A stretch of 64,000 bases of DNA from Bryobacterales bacterium (GTDB lineage Bacteria; Acidobacteriota; Terriglobia; Bryobacterales; Bryobacteraceae), in the NCBI GenBank assembly GCA_016716385.1, contig JADJWL010000025.1:620001-684000 (forward strand), given 5' to 3'. The notes below the pieces were generated by a model that searched no databases, was not told the origin of the DNA, and was given only the letters and a program-made list of their open reading frames with translations. Each line of letters starts with the position of its first letter. Within the stretch, counting starts at the first letter, position 1. This document shows positions 34,405-42,791 of the stretch, in pieces. Both the position numbers and the translations under genes were made by a program.

Positions 34405-35750
34405 GGGCGCGACTCGCGCGTGAGCCCGAGCGCGCGGATGCGTTTGTGCAGGTTGGTGCGCTCGACTCCCAGAGCGCGCGCCGCACCGGAGACGTTCCAG
34501 CCGTTTTCCTCAAGAGCGCGCAGGATATGGTCTCGTTCAGCCGCCTGCCGGGCTTCATGCACGCTGGATTTCGGAAGCACAGGCGCTTTCGGAATGCGGA
34601 TCTCGACCGGCACGCTCTCCGCGGTCAGGACTTCGCCCGGCGTCAGGATTGCCATGCGCTCGATGACATTGCGCAGTTCGCGCGCGTTGCCCGGCCAGGA
34701 GTACGTCTCGAAGATGCCGAAGACGGCGGCGTCGATCGAGCGCGGGCGGAAGTTGTTGCGCCGGCAGAAGTCGGCCAGGAAGTACTCGGCCAGCGGGCGG
34801 AAGTCCTGCGGGCGCTCGCGCAGGGCGGGCACGCGGATCGGGACGACGCTCAGCCGGTAGTAGAGATCTTCGCGGAACTTGCCCTGTTCGACCAGCGCCG
34901 CGAGTTCGCGGTTGGTGGCCGAGACCACCCGGACGGAGACGTGGAGTGTCTGTTCGCCGCCGACCCGCTGGAACTCGCCTTCCTGCAGGACGCGAAGCAG
35001 CTTTGCCTGGGACGCCGCGTGCAGATCCCCCACTTCGTCGAGGAACAGCGTGCCGCCATCGGCGAGCTCGAACTTGCCGCGGCGGGCCGAGGCGGCGCCG
35101 GTGAACGCCCCCTTCTCGTGGCCGAACAGCTCGCTTTCCAGAAGCTCGGTCGGGATGGCGGCGCAATTCACCTTGACGAAGGGCCCCTCGCGGAACGGCG
35201 AGTGCTGGTGGATGTGGGCGGCGAGCAACTCCTTGCCGGTGCCGGATTCGCCGCTGAGCAGGACCCGGGCGTCCGACCGCGCGGCGAGCGTCGCCTGCTC
35301 GACGGCGCGCTGGAATGCCGGAGACGTCCCAATCATGCGGGGCCCGTCGCCCACAAGGTCACGCAGCCGCTCGTTCTCCTGGCGGAGCCCGGCCTGATCG
35401 AGAGCGTGGCGGATCGAAAGCAACACCTTCTCCCTGCTGAGGGGCTTTTCGAGGAAGTCGTAAGCTCCCGACCGGGTCGCTTCGACGGCGTCGGCGATCG
35501 TGCCGTGCCCGGAGATCATGATGACGGGGGCGGCCGCGCCCCGCGCCCGCAGGCTCCGCAAGAGTTCGATCCCGTTGCCGTCCGGCAGGCGGACATCGAG
35601 CAGCAGGACGGAGGCGCGCAGTGCGTCCGGATGATCGAGGCATTCGGCGACCGTGCCGCAGACACTGACACTGAAGCCTTCCCGCTCCAGGATCAGGCGC
35701 AGAGAGCGGCCAATGTTTTCTTCGTCGTCGGCAATCAGGATGCGTTTCAT
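34395..35750 (-). CDS. Sigma54-dependent response regulator (NtrX/NtrC family)
   Basis: 451 aa. Receiver: ADDEENIGRSL, the phospho-acceptor in LLDVRLPDGNG and LEKPLSREK. AAA+: GESGTGKEL, GAFTGA, TLFLDEVGDL. The C-terminal HTH ends NVSGAARALGVERTNLHKRIRALGL, the exact style seen in NtrX. Its ATG overlaps the stop of the kinase gene (35747-35750). It is the fourth gene of an operon starting with an Omp85-like barrel protein, so it may respond to envelope state; that is inference. Confidence 0.92.
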   Translation of the reverse strand: MKRILIADDEENIGRSLRLILEREGFSVSVCGTVAECLDHPDALRASVLLLDVRLPDGNGIELLRSLRARGAAAPVIMISGHGTIADAVEATRSGAYDFLEKPLSREKVLLSIRHALDQAGLRQENERLRDLVGDGPRMIGTSPAFQRAVEQATLAARSDARVLLSGESGTGKELLAAHIHQHSPFREGPFVKVNCAAIPTELLESELFGHEKGAFTGAASARRGKFELADGGTLFLDEVGDLHAASQAKLLRVLQEGEFQRVGGEQTLHVSVRVVSATNRELAALVEQGKFREDLYYRLSVVPIRVPALRERPQDFRPLAEYFLADFCRRNNFRPRSIDAAVFGIFETYSWPGNARELRNVIERMAILTPGEVLTAESVPVEIRIPKAPVLPKSSVHEARQAAERDHILRALEENGWNVSGAARALGVERTNLHKRIRALGLTRESRPHS

Positions 35751-37144
35751 ATGGCTTTCGGCAGCAGGACGCGGAACGCCGCGCCTCCCAGTTCCCCTTC
35801 GGCGAGGACGATGTCCCCGCCCACCAGCAGCGCGCTCTTGCGCGCGATGGACAGCCCGAGTCCCGTGCCGTTTTTCTTGAACGAAATGGTCGGCTGGAAC
35901 AGAGTGCGGCGCGCCTGTTCGCTGAGCCCGGGACCGGAATCGTGCACTTCGATGGCGATGCGGCCGTCTCCGGAGGCAGTGCGCACCAGGATGCGTCCGC
36001 CGCCGCCCGCGGCTTCGGCGGCGTTTTCCAGCAGGTTGGTCAGGACGCCCTTGAGCAGATCCTCGTCGGCCTGCGCGGGATCGAGACCAGGGCCGAGATC
36101 CAACTCGTACGCGACTTCAGGATGTCCGTTGCGCAGGAACGTCACACGCTCTTGGACCAGTTCATTGACGACGACCGGCGCGAGCGTGACCGGGGGCTCG
36201 GCGGCGAACTGAGAGAAGGCGCGGATGCGGCGCTCCAGGCTCTCCACCTCTTCGACGACGATCTGCGCGGCCTGCTCGAGGAACGCGGAGTCGCGCTCGT
36301 TGTGGCGGGCAAGCATCTCTTCTACCGTGAGGCGGATCGGCGTGAGCGAGTTCTTCACCTCGTGCGCCATCTTGCGGGCCAGCGACTGCCAGCTTGCGAG
36401 CTGGGTCAGGTAGACAAGACGGTCCCGGCTCTGCTCGAGCTCGGCCGCCGTATGGTTAAAGGCGTTGATCGCCCGGCCGACTTCGTCCTCCTGGTGGAGC
36501 AGGCGCGGACCCGGTGGAATGCGCACACCCAGGTCGCCCGAAGCAAGCTTTCCGAGCGCGCCGGTAAGTTTCTGGATCGGCTGTGAGATACGCGCCGCGA
36601 CGAAGATCAGCACGGCAAGCGACACGGCCCAGATGGCCGCGGCCAGCAGGATGAACGTATAGGTGAACCCGCGGCGCCGGTCCAGTTGGCGGCCCCGCTC
36701 GACGGCTTCGCGCGCCCGCGCGTACTGGCGGGAGAGACGCTCCATCCCGACGCCGAGATCGACCGCGTGGCGGAGTACGCCGTCGCCGCCGCGCACGAAG
36801 TATTCGAGCCGGTCCCCGTCTTCGCCCGAGAGATGGAAGCGTTCCAGCTCACCGGACCGCCAGAACTCGTCGATCTCGGGCGGCATGGGCGCGGAGCCGG
36901 CGAACCGTTCCGGCGCGACCTCTCCGGCGTCCGCGCGGCGCTTCAGGTCGGCGCGGGCGCGCTGGTAGAGCTCGCGCCCGGTCTGCTGCAGAGAGAGCGA
37001 AAGGGCGTCGAGTTCGGCTTCGCGGCCGGCGGCGATCGAAAGCGAGCGGTCGAGCAGATCCCGTGTGAGCCACAGCGTGACGCCGAGCGGTCCAAGCGTG
37101 GCGGCGAGGAAGACGAGAATGAGGCGGTTACGGAGCCGGTTCAC
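35747..37144 (-). CDS. Membrane sensor histidine kinase with HAMP domain (NtrY-like)
   Basis: 465 aa. Membrane helices at res ~5-27 and ~165-190 flank a periplasmic sensor of ~135 residues. HAMP follows (RISQPIQKLTGALGKLASGDL), then the H-box MAHEVKNSLTPIRLTVEEM (His), N-box LLENAAEAAGG, HDSGPGLSE and GTGLGLSIARK. The KNSLTPI form of the H-box is characteristic of NtrY kinases. No PAS domain between HAMP and kinase, unlike full NtrY. It begins 7 nt after the small periplasmic-protein gene. Confidence 0.91.
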   Translation of the reverse strand: MNRLRNRLILVFLAATLGPLGVTLWLTRDLLDRSLSIAAGREAELDALSLSLQQTGRELYQRARADLKRRADAGEVAPERFAGSAPMPPEIDEFWRSGELERFHLSGEDGDRLEYFVRGGDGVLRHAVDLGVGMERLSRQYARAREAVERGRQLDRRRGFTYTFILLAAAIWAVSLAVLIFVAARISQPIQKLTGALGKLASGDLGVRIPPGPRLLHQEDEVGRAINAFNHTAAELEQSRDRLVYLTQLASWQSLARKMAHEVKNSLTPIRLTVEEMLARHNERDSAFLEQAAQIVVEEVESLERRIRAFSQFAAEPPVTLAPVVVNELVQERVTFLRNGHPEVAYELDLGPGLDPAQADEDLLKGVLTNLLENAAEAAGGGGRILVRTASGDGRIAIEVHDSGPGLSEQARRTLFQPTISFKKNGTGLGLSIARKSALLVGGDIVLAEGELGGAAFRVLLPKAI

Positions 37145-37151
37145 GAGTCTG

Positions 37152-37733
37152 TCAACGCAGGCCGGCCAGTGTCAGAGGACCTGCCTGCGCGCTCCACCGG
37201 GGCTGCTGCGCACCGGCCGGCCGGCTGAACCATTCAATCAGCCGGGTGATGCTGAGGCCGGGTTCGGCAAGAACGCCCGAGCCATCGCGCCCGTCGACGC
37301 CGCGCAGGTCGAGCCGCAGCCACAGGGGGTTGCGTTCGTCGGTGGACGGCGGCACGGCAAGGGAGAAGTCGAGGCACCAGGCTTCGGCGCCCGCCTCGCT
37401 CAGACGCGATGCCGAGCGCAGGGGCGGACCCAGGCGCGTCGCGGCAAACGTTTCTTCCCAGATGTCAAAGCTGATCACGAACCGGTCGACCTGGCGGCTG
37501 ACAACGTTCGCCGGCGTCCCCGCCGAGAGGGTCAACTGGGAGGCGAAGGTCACGGTGGCGCCGTTGCGCAACTGGCGCAGCGGCGGGCCGTTCAGGAAGC
37601 GGATCTTGGGCGCGCTGACACGCAGCGCGTCCCGGTCGAGGCCGACCCGCAGCGGGTAGTCGGAAGACACAGGGGCGGCGCCGAGCGCGGCGAACCACCA
37701 CTGCCGGCGGGTCAGGCGCCCCTGCGAGGCCAT
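37152..37733 (-). CDS. Small exported protein, possibly DUF4390-like
   Basis: 193 aa. The N-terminus MASQGRLTRRQWWFAALGAAP looks like a short export signal. The body is beta-rich (LRVSAPKIRFLNG, TVTFASQLTLSAG, RFVISFDIWEETFAATRL, LWLRLDLRGVDG). Position directly upstream of an NtrY-like kinase recalls DUF4390 proteins, which sit there in betaproteobacteria; sequence support for that family is weak. Starts 2 nt after the Omp85-like gene. Function unknown; an accessory to the kinase's periplasmic sensor is a reasonable guess. Confidence 0.7.
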   Translation of the reverse strand: MASQGRLTRRQWWFAALGAAPVSSDYPLRVGLDRDALRVSAPKIRFLNGPPLRQLRNGATVTFASQLTLSAGTPANVVSRQVDRFVISFDIWEETFAATRLGPPLRSASRLSEAGAEAWCLDFSLAVPPSTDERNPLWLRLDLRGVDGRDGSGVLAEPGLSITRLIEWFSRPAGAQQPRWSAQAGPLTLAGLR

Positions 37734-37735
37734 TT

Positions 37736-38977
37736 CTAGAAGGTCAGGCCCGTCATTAGCATAGGCTCGATCCGGCCACTCCTGACAGGGAACGCTACCG
37801 CGAGCATCAGGCGGTCCTTGCGCATCCCCACGCCGACCGAATGCCGCACCCGGCAGCCCTCCGGCGATTCCAGCGCCCAGACACAGCCGGTGTCATAGAA
37901 CGCCTGCAGCAGGCGGTAGCGGTATTCGACAGTCTGGTGCACGATGCGAGCTCCGCCGAACGGCACGAGGTCCAGCTTGTTCCACCCGCGCAAAGTGGAA
38001 CTGTTGCCGGCCACAAACCGTTCATAGATCGGGGCGGCGCCGGTCAGTCGGCCGGCGGCCAGGTTCATGAGGACTGTGTGACGGCCCCGGGTCGCGGAAT
38101 ACGCCGCGTGCCAGTGGTGCCGCGTAAACGAAAAGTCGCTGCCGAGGGTGCTGGTGGCCGCGCGCAGGGAGTACCCTGCATCCAACAGGTGCGTGGTGGC
38201 GCCCAGCCCCTCCCATTGCCGATGATAGCGCAGAGTATTTACCACGGCATGGGCGGAACTGGTACGCGCGGCCGGAAACTGGTTCTCGATGGCGGCGAAG
38301 CTGACGCCGGACGTCCAGGTGAGCGGACCGGCGAGCACGACCGTGAGCGAGGGCTCGATCATGTGGCGGGTGCGGTAGAGCGGCGCGACACCGTCGGCGG
38401 CGGCTTCGATCGCCGGATCCCACTGCTGGCGGAAACTCTCGAAGACGAAAACGGCGCGCAGCCGGCGCGTCCCGAGGCGCGTGTTGTCATAGCGCAGCCG
38501 CATGCCGGAGTTGCGCTCCGGAAGCTCATCCGCGTCGCTGACGATGCCCAGGCTCAGCCGCTGCGGGCCATAGCGGGCCGACACCTCGGCCTCGCCGGTC
38601 CATCCCTGGCGGGAGTGGTAGAGCAGCCGCGGAACGGAAGCATCGATCTCGGTACGCTCCGGCGTGATTTCGTAAACCACCCGGACTGAATCCCGCTGGC
38701 GGCCGCGGACAAGCCTTTGGTCGACGTTGCTGACGTTCAGTTCGACGCGGATGCGCTTGGCCAATTCTTCGAGCGCGAGCACATCCAGGCGCGCCCCGGT
38801 CAGGCGCCGGATCTCGTCCTGCAGGCCGCGGCTTAGCCGGACGTCCTGGTCGGCAAGTACCTCGATGCTCTCCACGGCGTAGCGCGTGTTGACGTTGGTT
38901 TCCTGGGCGTTCGCCATCTGCTTCGGCGCGGCGCAAAGACCGCCCGCGGTCAGCGCGGCTACCCAGAACAGCTTCAT
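37736..38977 (-). CDS. Omp85-like outer-membrane barrel protein with one POTRA-like domain
   Basis: 413 aa. Signal peptide from the ATG at 38977 (MKLFWVAALTAGGLCAAP). Res ~32-105 look like a single POTRA (YAVESIEVLADQDVRLSRGL, then a helix pair and VRVVYEI). The rest is strand-rich and contains the Omp85 lid-lock type motif STLRGW in ERFVAGNSSTLRGW, ending in the aromatic MTGLTF. This is shorter than BamA or TamA, and similar to small TamA-like or TPS-type barrels. The frame is open back to 39076 without signal-like sequence. First gene of the kinase/regulator operon. Confidence 0.78.
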   Translation of the reverse strand: MKLFWVAALTAGGLCAAPKQMANAQETNVNTRYAVESIEVLADQDVRLSRGLQDEIRRLTGARLDVLALEELAKRIRVELNVSNVDQRLVRGRQRDSVRVVYEITPERTEIDASVPRLLYHSRQGWTGEAEVSARYGPQRLSLGIVSDADELPERNSGMRLRYDNTRLGTRRLRAVFVFESFRQQWDPAIEAAADGVAPLYRTRHMIEPSLTVVLAGPLTWTSGVSFAAIENQFPAARTSSAHAVVNTLRYHRQWEGLGATTHLLDAGYSLRAATSTLGSDFSFTRHHWHAAYSATRGRHTVLMNLAAGRLTGAAPIYERFVAGNSSTLRGWNKLDLVPFGGARIVHQTVEYRYRLLQAFYDTGCVWALESPEGCRVRHSVGVGMRKDRLMLAVAFPVRSGRIEPMLMTGLTF

Positions 38978-39079
38978 GGCAAGGACAGTAGCAGGTTGCG
39001 GACCACCTCTCGAAATCTTTGATTTCATTGACGGTTTCAGGGCGTGGGGGTGTGCGTGGAAGTCACAGTGGCGCAAGTT

Positions 39080-39112
39080 TTCAGCGGTCAGGGCTGATTG
39101 CTGATCGCTGAA
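39080..39112. repeat. Nested palindromic element of TCAG/CTGA units in the gap between two operons
   Basis: TTCAGCG (39080-39086) and CGCTGAA (39106-39112) are perfect inverted copies. Between them lie TCAGGGCTGA (39088-39097) and ATTGCTGAT. The 141-nt gap is otherwise unremarkable and must also hold the promoter of the Omp85-like gene. No T-run follows on either strand, so a classic terminator is unlikely. It may be a dispersed palindromic repeat or a weak bidirectional stem-loop. Confidence 0.4.
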
Positions 39113-39118
39113 GGCTTT

Positions 39119-39766
39119 CTATATCTCGTCGCGCAGCTTCTCGAGGGCGATGCGCACCAGCTGGCTTCGGGTCCGCACGCCGGTCTTGGCGAAGAGCTGC
39201 TGGAGCGCGGCTTTCACGGCGCTCTCCGAAAGATTCATCTCCGCGGCGATTTCCTTGTTCGAGTAGCCTTCCAGCAGCAGGCGGAGGACCTTGCGGTCTC
39301 GCTCGGTCAGCGGTGCCGGGGCATCCTGCAGGCGGGTGACGGACTTCACCAGACTCTGAAGGTAGCCTTGATCGATGAGGATTCTGCCCGCAGCCACTTC
39401 CCGGATGTGGTGGTGCAGTTCTTCCGGCGAATGCTTTTTGTGAAAAATCCCGTAGACGCCAAGGCGGATCAGTTCCAGTGCGTCCTGGTCGGGGAGACCC
39501 GCTGTGACTACCAGGCACCTGCCCCGGAAGTCGCGTTCGCGTAGGCCGCGGACAACGAAGAGGGCGTTCTCCTGGCCCAGATCGTAGTCGAGAATCAGGA
39601 CATCGGTGCAGGTTTCCTCCAGCTTCTCGAGAGCGGAGGCAGCCGAATCGGCGCTGCCCACCACTGTGAAGGTGTCGTCGGAAGCGAGCAGACGCAGAAG
39701 GCCCTCGCGGAACAACGCATGGTCGTCGACGACGAAAATCCGGATGCGCTTGCCGGTCTGCGTCAC
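39119..39766 (-). CDS. LuxR/NarL-type response regulator
   Basis: 215 aa. Complete receiver: VVDDHALFREGLLRLL, phospho-acceptor in LILDYDLGQ, and Lys in GIFHKKHSPEEL. HTH: LTERDRKVLRLLLEGYSNKEIAAEMNLSESAVKAAL. Its start overlaps the stop of the kinase gene upstream by 4 nt (39763-39766), so the pair is cotranslated. Target genes are not evident; the divergent USP gene across the 41.2-41.4 kb gap is a candidate. Confidence 0.93.
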   Translation of the reverse strand: MTQTGKRIRIFVVDDHALFREGLLRLLASDDTFTVVGSADSAASALEKLEETCTDVLILDYDLGQENALFVVRGLRERDFRGRCLVVTAGLPDQDALELIRLGVYGIFHKKHSPEELHHHIREVAAGRILIDQGYLQSLVKSVTRLQDAPAPLTERDRKVLRLLLEGYSNKEIAAEMNLSESAVKAALQQLFAKTGVRTRSQLVRIALEKLRDEI

Positions 39767-41187
39767 GATCTGCCTGCCCGTGGTGCCATGGCGTAGGTTG
39801 GCAGCGTGACATCGAAGCGGCAGCCACGCTCGGTCGGAACGTGAGTCAACTCGCCTCCGAACCCGCGCAGCATCGCCCGGGAGACATACAGACCCAGCCC
39901 GGACCCATCGGAATTTTCGCGGAACGGCCTGAACAACTTCGACGCATCGTCGATGCCCGGCCCGGCGTCTTCGAAGGTCACGGTGGCCCGCCCATCTTCG
40001 GCGACGGCGTGGATTTCCAGGCGCGGTTCTCCGCCCCTCTGGACAGCACGGAGCGAGTTCTGCGAGAGATTGAGGAACACCTGGAGCAGCGCGTGCTCAT
40101 CGGCGTGGACCTGCGGCAGGGAAGCGTCTGCCTCGACGTGAATCGAGCCGCCGATGTCGGCCCAGTCCTGCTCAATGACGACGCGCAACTCTTCGAGAAC
40201 GGCGGCGACGTCCACCCGCGCCGCGGCCTGCTGGGTCTGGTTGCCCAGTTCGAACGCCGAGATCCGCATGAGGCTGTCCACGAGCGTGTTCAGCGCGTTG
40301 AAGTCCGCATCCTCGGCGACTTGGGGATGCCGCCGGAGGTTCGAGGTCACGACGCGGACGGCCGAGCAGAGATTCCGGATCTCATGCGCCACCGCCCCGG
40401 CCAGCAGACGGCTCGAATCCGTCAGGTAGCGGAAGGTCTCGTGTTCGCGCTCCCGGACTTCTTCCGAGGTGTCGACAAGGATGCCGGCGAGCCGGCGCTG
40501 GTTTGCCTCTTCATAAGTGGAGAACCAGACGGCGACGGGGAAATGGCTACCGTTCGCGCGCTTGGCCCAACTGGCCGAAGACACGCGCATTGTCCCCGAT
40601 CCCGGACTGACCCTCAAGGCTCCGGCGAATACGGGCACATGGTCAGCCACGTTGACCCCAATCAGGGAAGCGGGTTGCGTGAATCCCAGCATTTCATGGG
40701 CGGCGAGATTCGCGGCGAGAACTTGGCCGCGGTGATTGAGAGTGAGGATTCCCGCCGGGCTCGACTCGACCAGAATGCGGAGCTGGTCTTCGGCGCGCTT
40801 CCTCAAGTCCTCCTCCATCTTCAGACGGGCGTACGCCGCAAGGATCGCGCGCCGGTTGCGGCTCATCTCGCTCACCAGCAGACCCACGCCCCCGTACGCA
40901 AGCAGCGCCATGGCGAAACGCAACCAGAACTCGATCGGTGTCAGACCGAGTGTGAATAAGCCTCTTGCGAACGCACAGAACACCGCGGCCAGCACGGTAT
41001 ACCAGCGGTTGAGAACCGTGGCCGCGACGGCGAGGGGGAGCGCATAGAAGATCCCGAGGGAGTACTCGAGCTTTTGAACCCACTCAAGCGCCATCACGAC
41101 AGCCAGCAGCGCGACGGAGAGCAGAAGCACTCCGGTGCGGCTGGTCCGGCGGGAGACGCCGAGCGATTCGAGGTACTGCGCGATCAC
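39763..41187 (-). CDS. PAS-domain membrane histidine kinase
   Basis: 474 aa from a GTG. Four hydrophobic segments at res ~18-110, then a PAS domain (res ~140-245; LVESSPAGILTLNHRGQVLAAN). The H-box is VAHEIRNLCSAVRVV, with Leu where most have Pro after HE-RN. ATPase lobe: NLSQNSLRAVQ, FEDAGPGID, GSGLGLYVSRAM. The phospho-acceptor His is present. Upstream half of a kinase-regulator pair; the sensed signal is unknown. Confidence 0.9.
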   Translation of the reverse strand: MIAQYLESLGVSRRTSRTGVLLLSVALLAVVMALEWVQKLEYSLGIFYALPLAVAATVLNRWYTVLAAVFCAFARGLFTLGLTPIEFWLRFAMALLAYGGVGLLVSEMSRNRRAILAAYARLKMEEDLRKRAEDQLRILVESSPAGILTLNHRGQVLAANLAAHEMLGFTQPASLIGVNVADHVPVFAGALRVSPGSGTMRVSSASWAKRANGSHFPVAVWFSTYEEANQRRLAGILVDTSEEVREREHETFRYLTDSSRLLAGAVAHEIRNLCSAVRVVTSNLRRHPQVAEDADFNALNTLVDSLMRISAFELGNQTQQAAARVDVAAVLEELRVVIEQDWADIGGSIHVEADASLPQVHADEHALLQVFLNLSQNSLRAVQRGGEPRLEIHAVAEDGRATVTFEDAGPGIDDASKLFRPFRENSDGSGLGLYVSRAMLRGFGGELTHVPTERGCRFDVTLPTYAMAPRAGRS

Positions 41188-41246
41188 GAGGTCTTCGCTT
41201 CCTCTTCATTGTGAACCCATTTCGATAGCTCGTGCGACTGGGTCCT

Positions 41247-41304
41247 ACTATCTTTTGGCCACTCCAATGATTCATCGCCCGGAGAACACCCGGCGAAAGA
41301 TAGT
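41247..41304. promoter_or_regulatory. 9-bp inverted repeat in the divergent kinase/USP intergenic region
   Basis: ACTATCTTT (41247-41255) and AAAGATAGT (41296-41304) are perfect inverted copies with a 40-nt spacer. Similarity extends weakly beyond (ACTATCTTTtGgC versus ACTATCTTTcGcC). The elements sit between genes on opposite strands, where paired binding sites of a regulator, such as the adjacent LuxR-type protein, would be expected. Confidence 0.42.
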
Positions 41305-41385
41305 CCGCCGATATCTGGATCACCAGCGCACCAGTCGCTAGCCTGGAAATCGGGAGGCCGAGGTCAGCCCGGTCGAGGGGTTCTC

Positions 41386-42393
41386 GTGTTCATCCCGCAA
41401 GAAGCAGATATGCTGACGCCTCATCCTTTGGACATCCTGTTTCTGACGAACTTCTCGGATCACTGCTTCCGCAGCATCCCTGCGGTCGCGCACATGGCGG
41501 ACGCCTTCGATCTGCGTCTGACGATCATGCATGTTTACGACCCGAAACGGCAGAAGCAGGCTCACGCAGAAGAGCGGGTGAAGAGCTTCTTTCCCGAAGC
41601 GGACCGGTATTCGACCTGCTTCCGGTTCGCCATGCCAGGGCCGCTGGTGACCGCGGTGCGGCAGCACGTCGAGCAGTGGCCAGTGAGTCTCATCGTGGCG
41701 CCATCGTCCGATGCGACTGGCTTGCCGTGTCTCGGCGAGCGGTCGATGCGGGTCAGGTTGCTTGAAGCGTGCGGTGTTCCGGTGTGGACAATCGGCCGCA
41801 AGGTCGAGAGTCCGAAGCTGTGCCAGGCGGTTCAACGGGTAGCGTGCTGGATGGATGGAGATTCGACCGACACCAGTCACGTCGCGTTCGCGCTCGAGTA
41901 CGCGCTCAAGCTCAAAGCGGAGCTGCACCTGCTGCGCGACGTGTCCGAAGTGCACGAAGCCGCTCTCTTCCCGGCGGCGCGGCCGAACAAAGCGGTGCAG
42001 CCAGATCTCGCGAAAGAGGAGTTGCTCCGGCTGCTGGCGGGCGTCCCCATCTACCCGAAGGTGCACGTCACGGCGGGCTCGGGCCGGTGGAGAATGCCGC
42101 CCCTGCTGCGCGAGTGCGACGCGGACATCGTGTTTCTCCGAAGCAGGGAGTCGCTGCTGACCAAATGGTTCGGACTTGGCTTGCAAGCGGGTGACTCGAT
42201 GCCGTGTCCGGCGGTTTACGTGGGCGAGCACCTGAGCATTCCCGCCTGGAACCTCGAAACCCGGGCGAGCAGCGGGGCCCGCCAGTCCATGAGCTATGCC
42301 GCGGAGCGCGAAGGAGGTCTGGCGCCGGTGCGGAGCCGCGGCAGTGCCGGAGCCGCCTCGGTATCCTGGCTCTCCAAGCTGGGATTGCTCTAG
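41386..42393 (+). CDS. Universal stress protein with two UspA-like domains
   Basis: 335 aa. The first UspA-like half is res ~14-145 (DILFLTNFSDHCFRSIPAVAHMADAF, LTIMHVYDP, SLIVAPSSD, GVPVWTIGR); a more divergent second half follows (~150-285; VAFALEYALKLKAELHLLRD, DADIVFLRSRES, CPAVYVGEH). The nucleotide-binding GX2GX9GS/T loop of ATP-binding Usps is not evident. A Ser/Gly/Ala tail follows. GTG start at 41386 has GAGGGG upstream; ATG at 41410 is the alternative. Confidence 0.8.
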   Translation: MFIPQEADMLTPHPLDILFLTNFSDHCFRSIPAVAHMADAFDLRLTIMHVYDPKRQKQAHAEERVKSFFPEADRYSTCFRFAMPGPLVTAVRQHVEQWPVSLIVAPSSDATGLPCLGERSMRVRLLEACGVPVWTIGRKVESPKLCQAVQRVACWMDGDSTDTSHVAFALEYALKLKAELHLLRDVSEVHEAALFPAARPNKAVQPDLAKEELLRLLAGVPIYPKVHVTAGSGRWRMPPLLRECDADIVFLRSRESLLTKWFGLGLQAGDSMPCPAVYVGEHLSIPAWNLETRASSGARQSMSYAAEREGGLAPVRSRGSAGAASVSWLSKLGLL

Positions 42394-42397
42394 ATCG

Positions 42398-42790
42398 TTA
42401 CGGCCGGGGCGGATCGAAGACGCTGACGGGTTCGAACGCCACGATGCGCCAACTCCGCCCCTGTTTCTCAACGCGGCTGCGCACGCGCTCCTGACGCCGC
42501 TCGAAGATTCCACTCAATTCCTTCGTGCGGATATCGAGCTGCCAGTCCATCTCGAATTCCAACTCGTCCCGGCTCCGGAACTCGATGGAGCAACCAACGT
42601 CGTTCTGCGATAGCAGAGCGCGCAACGCGGCTGCAAGCTTGTCATAGCCCGGCAGGCGGCGGTCAAACCAGCGCAAGGCGGCCTCGGCATCGCCCTCACT
42701 GATTTCCGTGGCCAGCGCGGCGAAAAGGTCGATTGCTTCGCCCGCCCGGAGCGGAACCGCCGCCAGCCATAACCACTCCCGCCGGGTCAT
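42398..42790 (-). CDS. Conserved-looking small exported protein, unknown function
   Basis: 130 aa. Short hydrophobic N-terminus (MTRREWLWLAAVPLRAGEA). The body has two helices followed by a curved beta sheet (SIEFRSRDELEFEMDWQLDI, VRSRVEKQGRSWRIVAFEPVSVF), an arrangement like NTF2-type folds. No family is firmly recognised. It starts 1 nt after argJ on the same strand, probably cotranscribed but with no obvious link to arginine. Confidence 0.65.
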   Translation of the reverse strand: MTRREWLWLAAVPLRAGEAIDLFAALATEISEGDAEAALRWFDRRLPGYDKLAAALRALLSQNDVGCSIEFRSRDELEFEMDWQLDIRTKELSGIFERRQERVRSRVEKQGRSWRIVAFEPVSVFDPPRP

Positions 42791-42791
42791 C

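Noticed and set aside
34302..36212. 636-aa plus-strand open frame
   Set aside because: Antisense to the NtrC-type regulator and its kinase, both with full motif sets; composition is shadow-like.
34395..37144. Calling the kinase/regulator pair true NtrY/NtrX for nitrogen control
   Set aside because: Sequence style fits, but there is no PAS domain and no nitrogen gene nearby; the operon context points to the envelope, so I kept the family name only.
39080..39112. Rho-independent terminator for the regulator gene ending at 39119
   Set aside because: The stem is followed by AAAACTTGCG in the minus direction, with no T-run, and the loop is about 19 nt.
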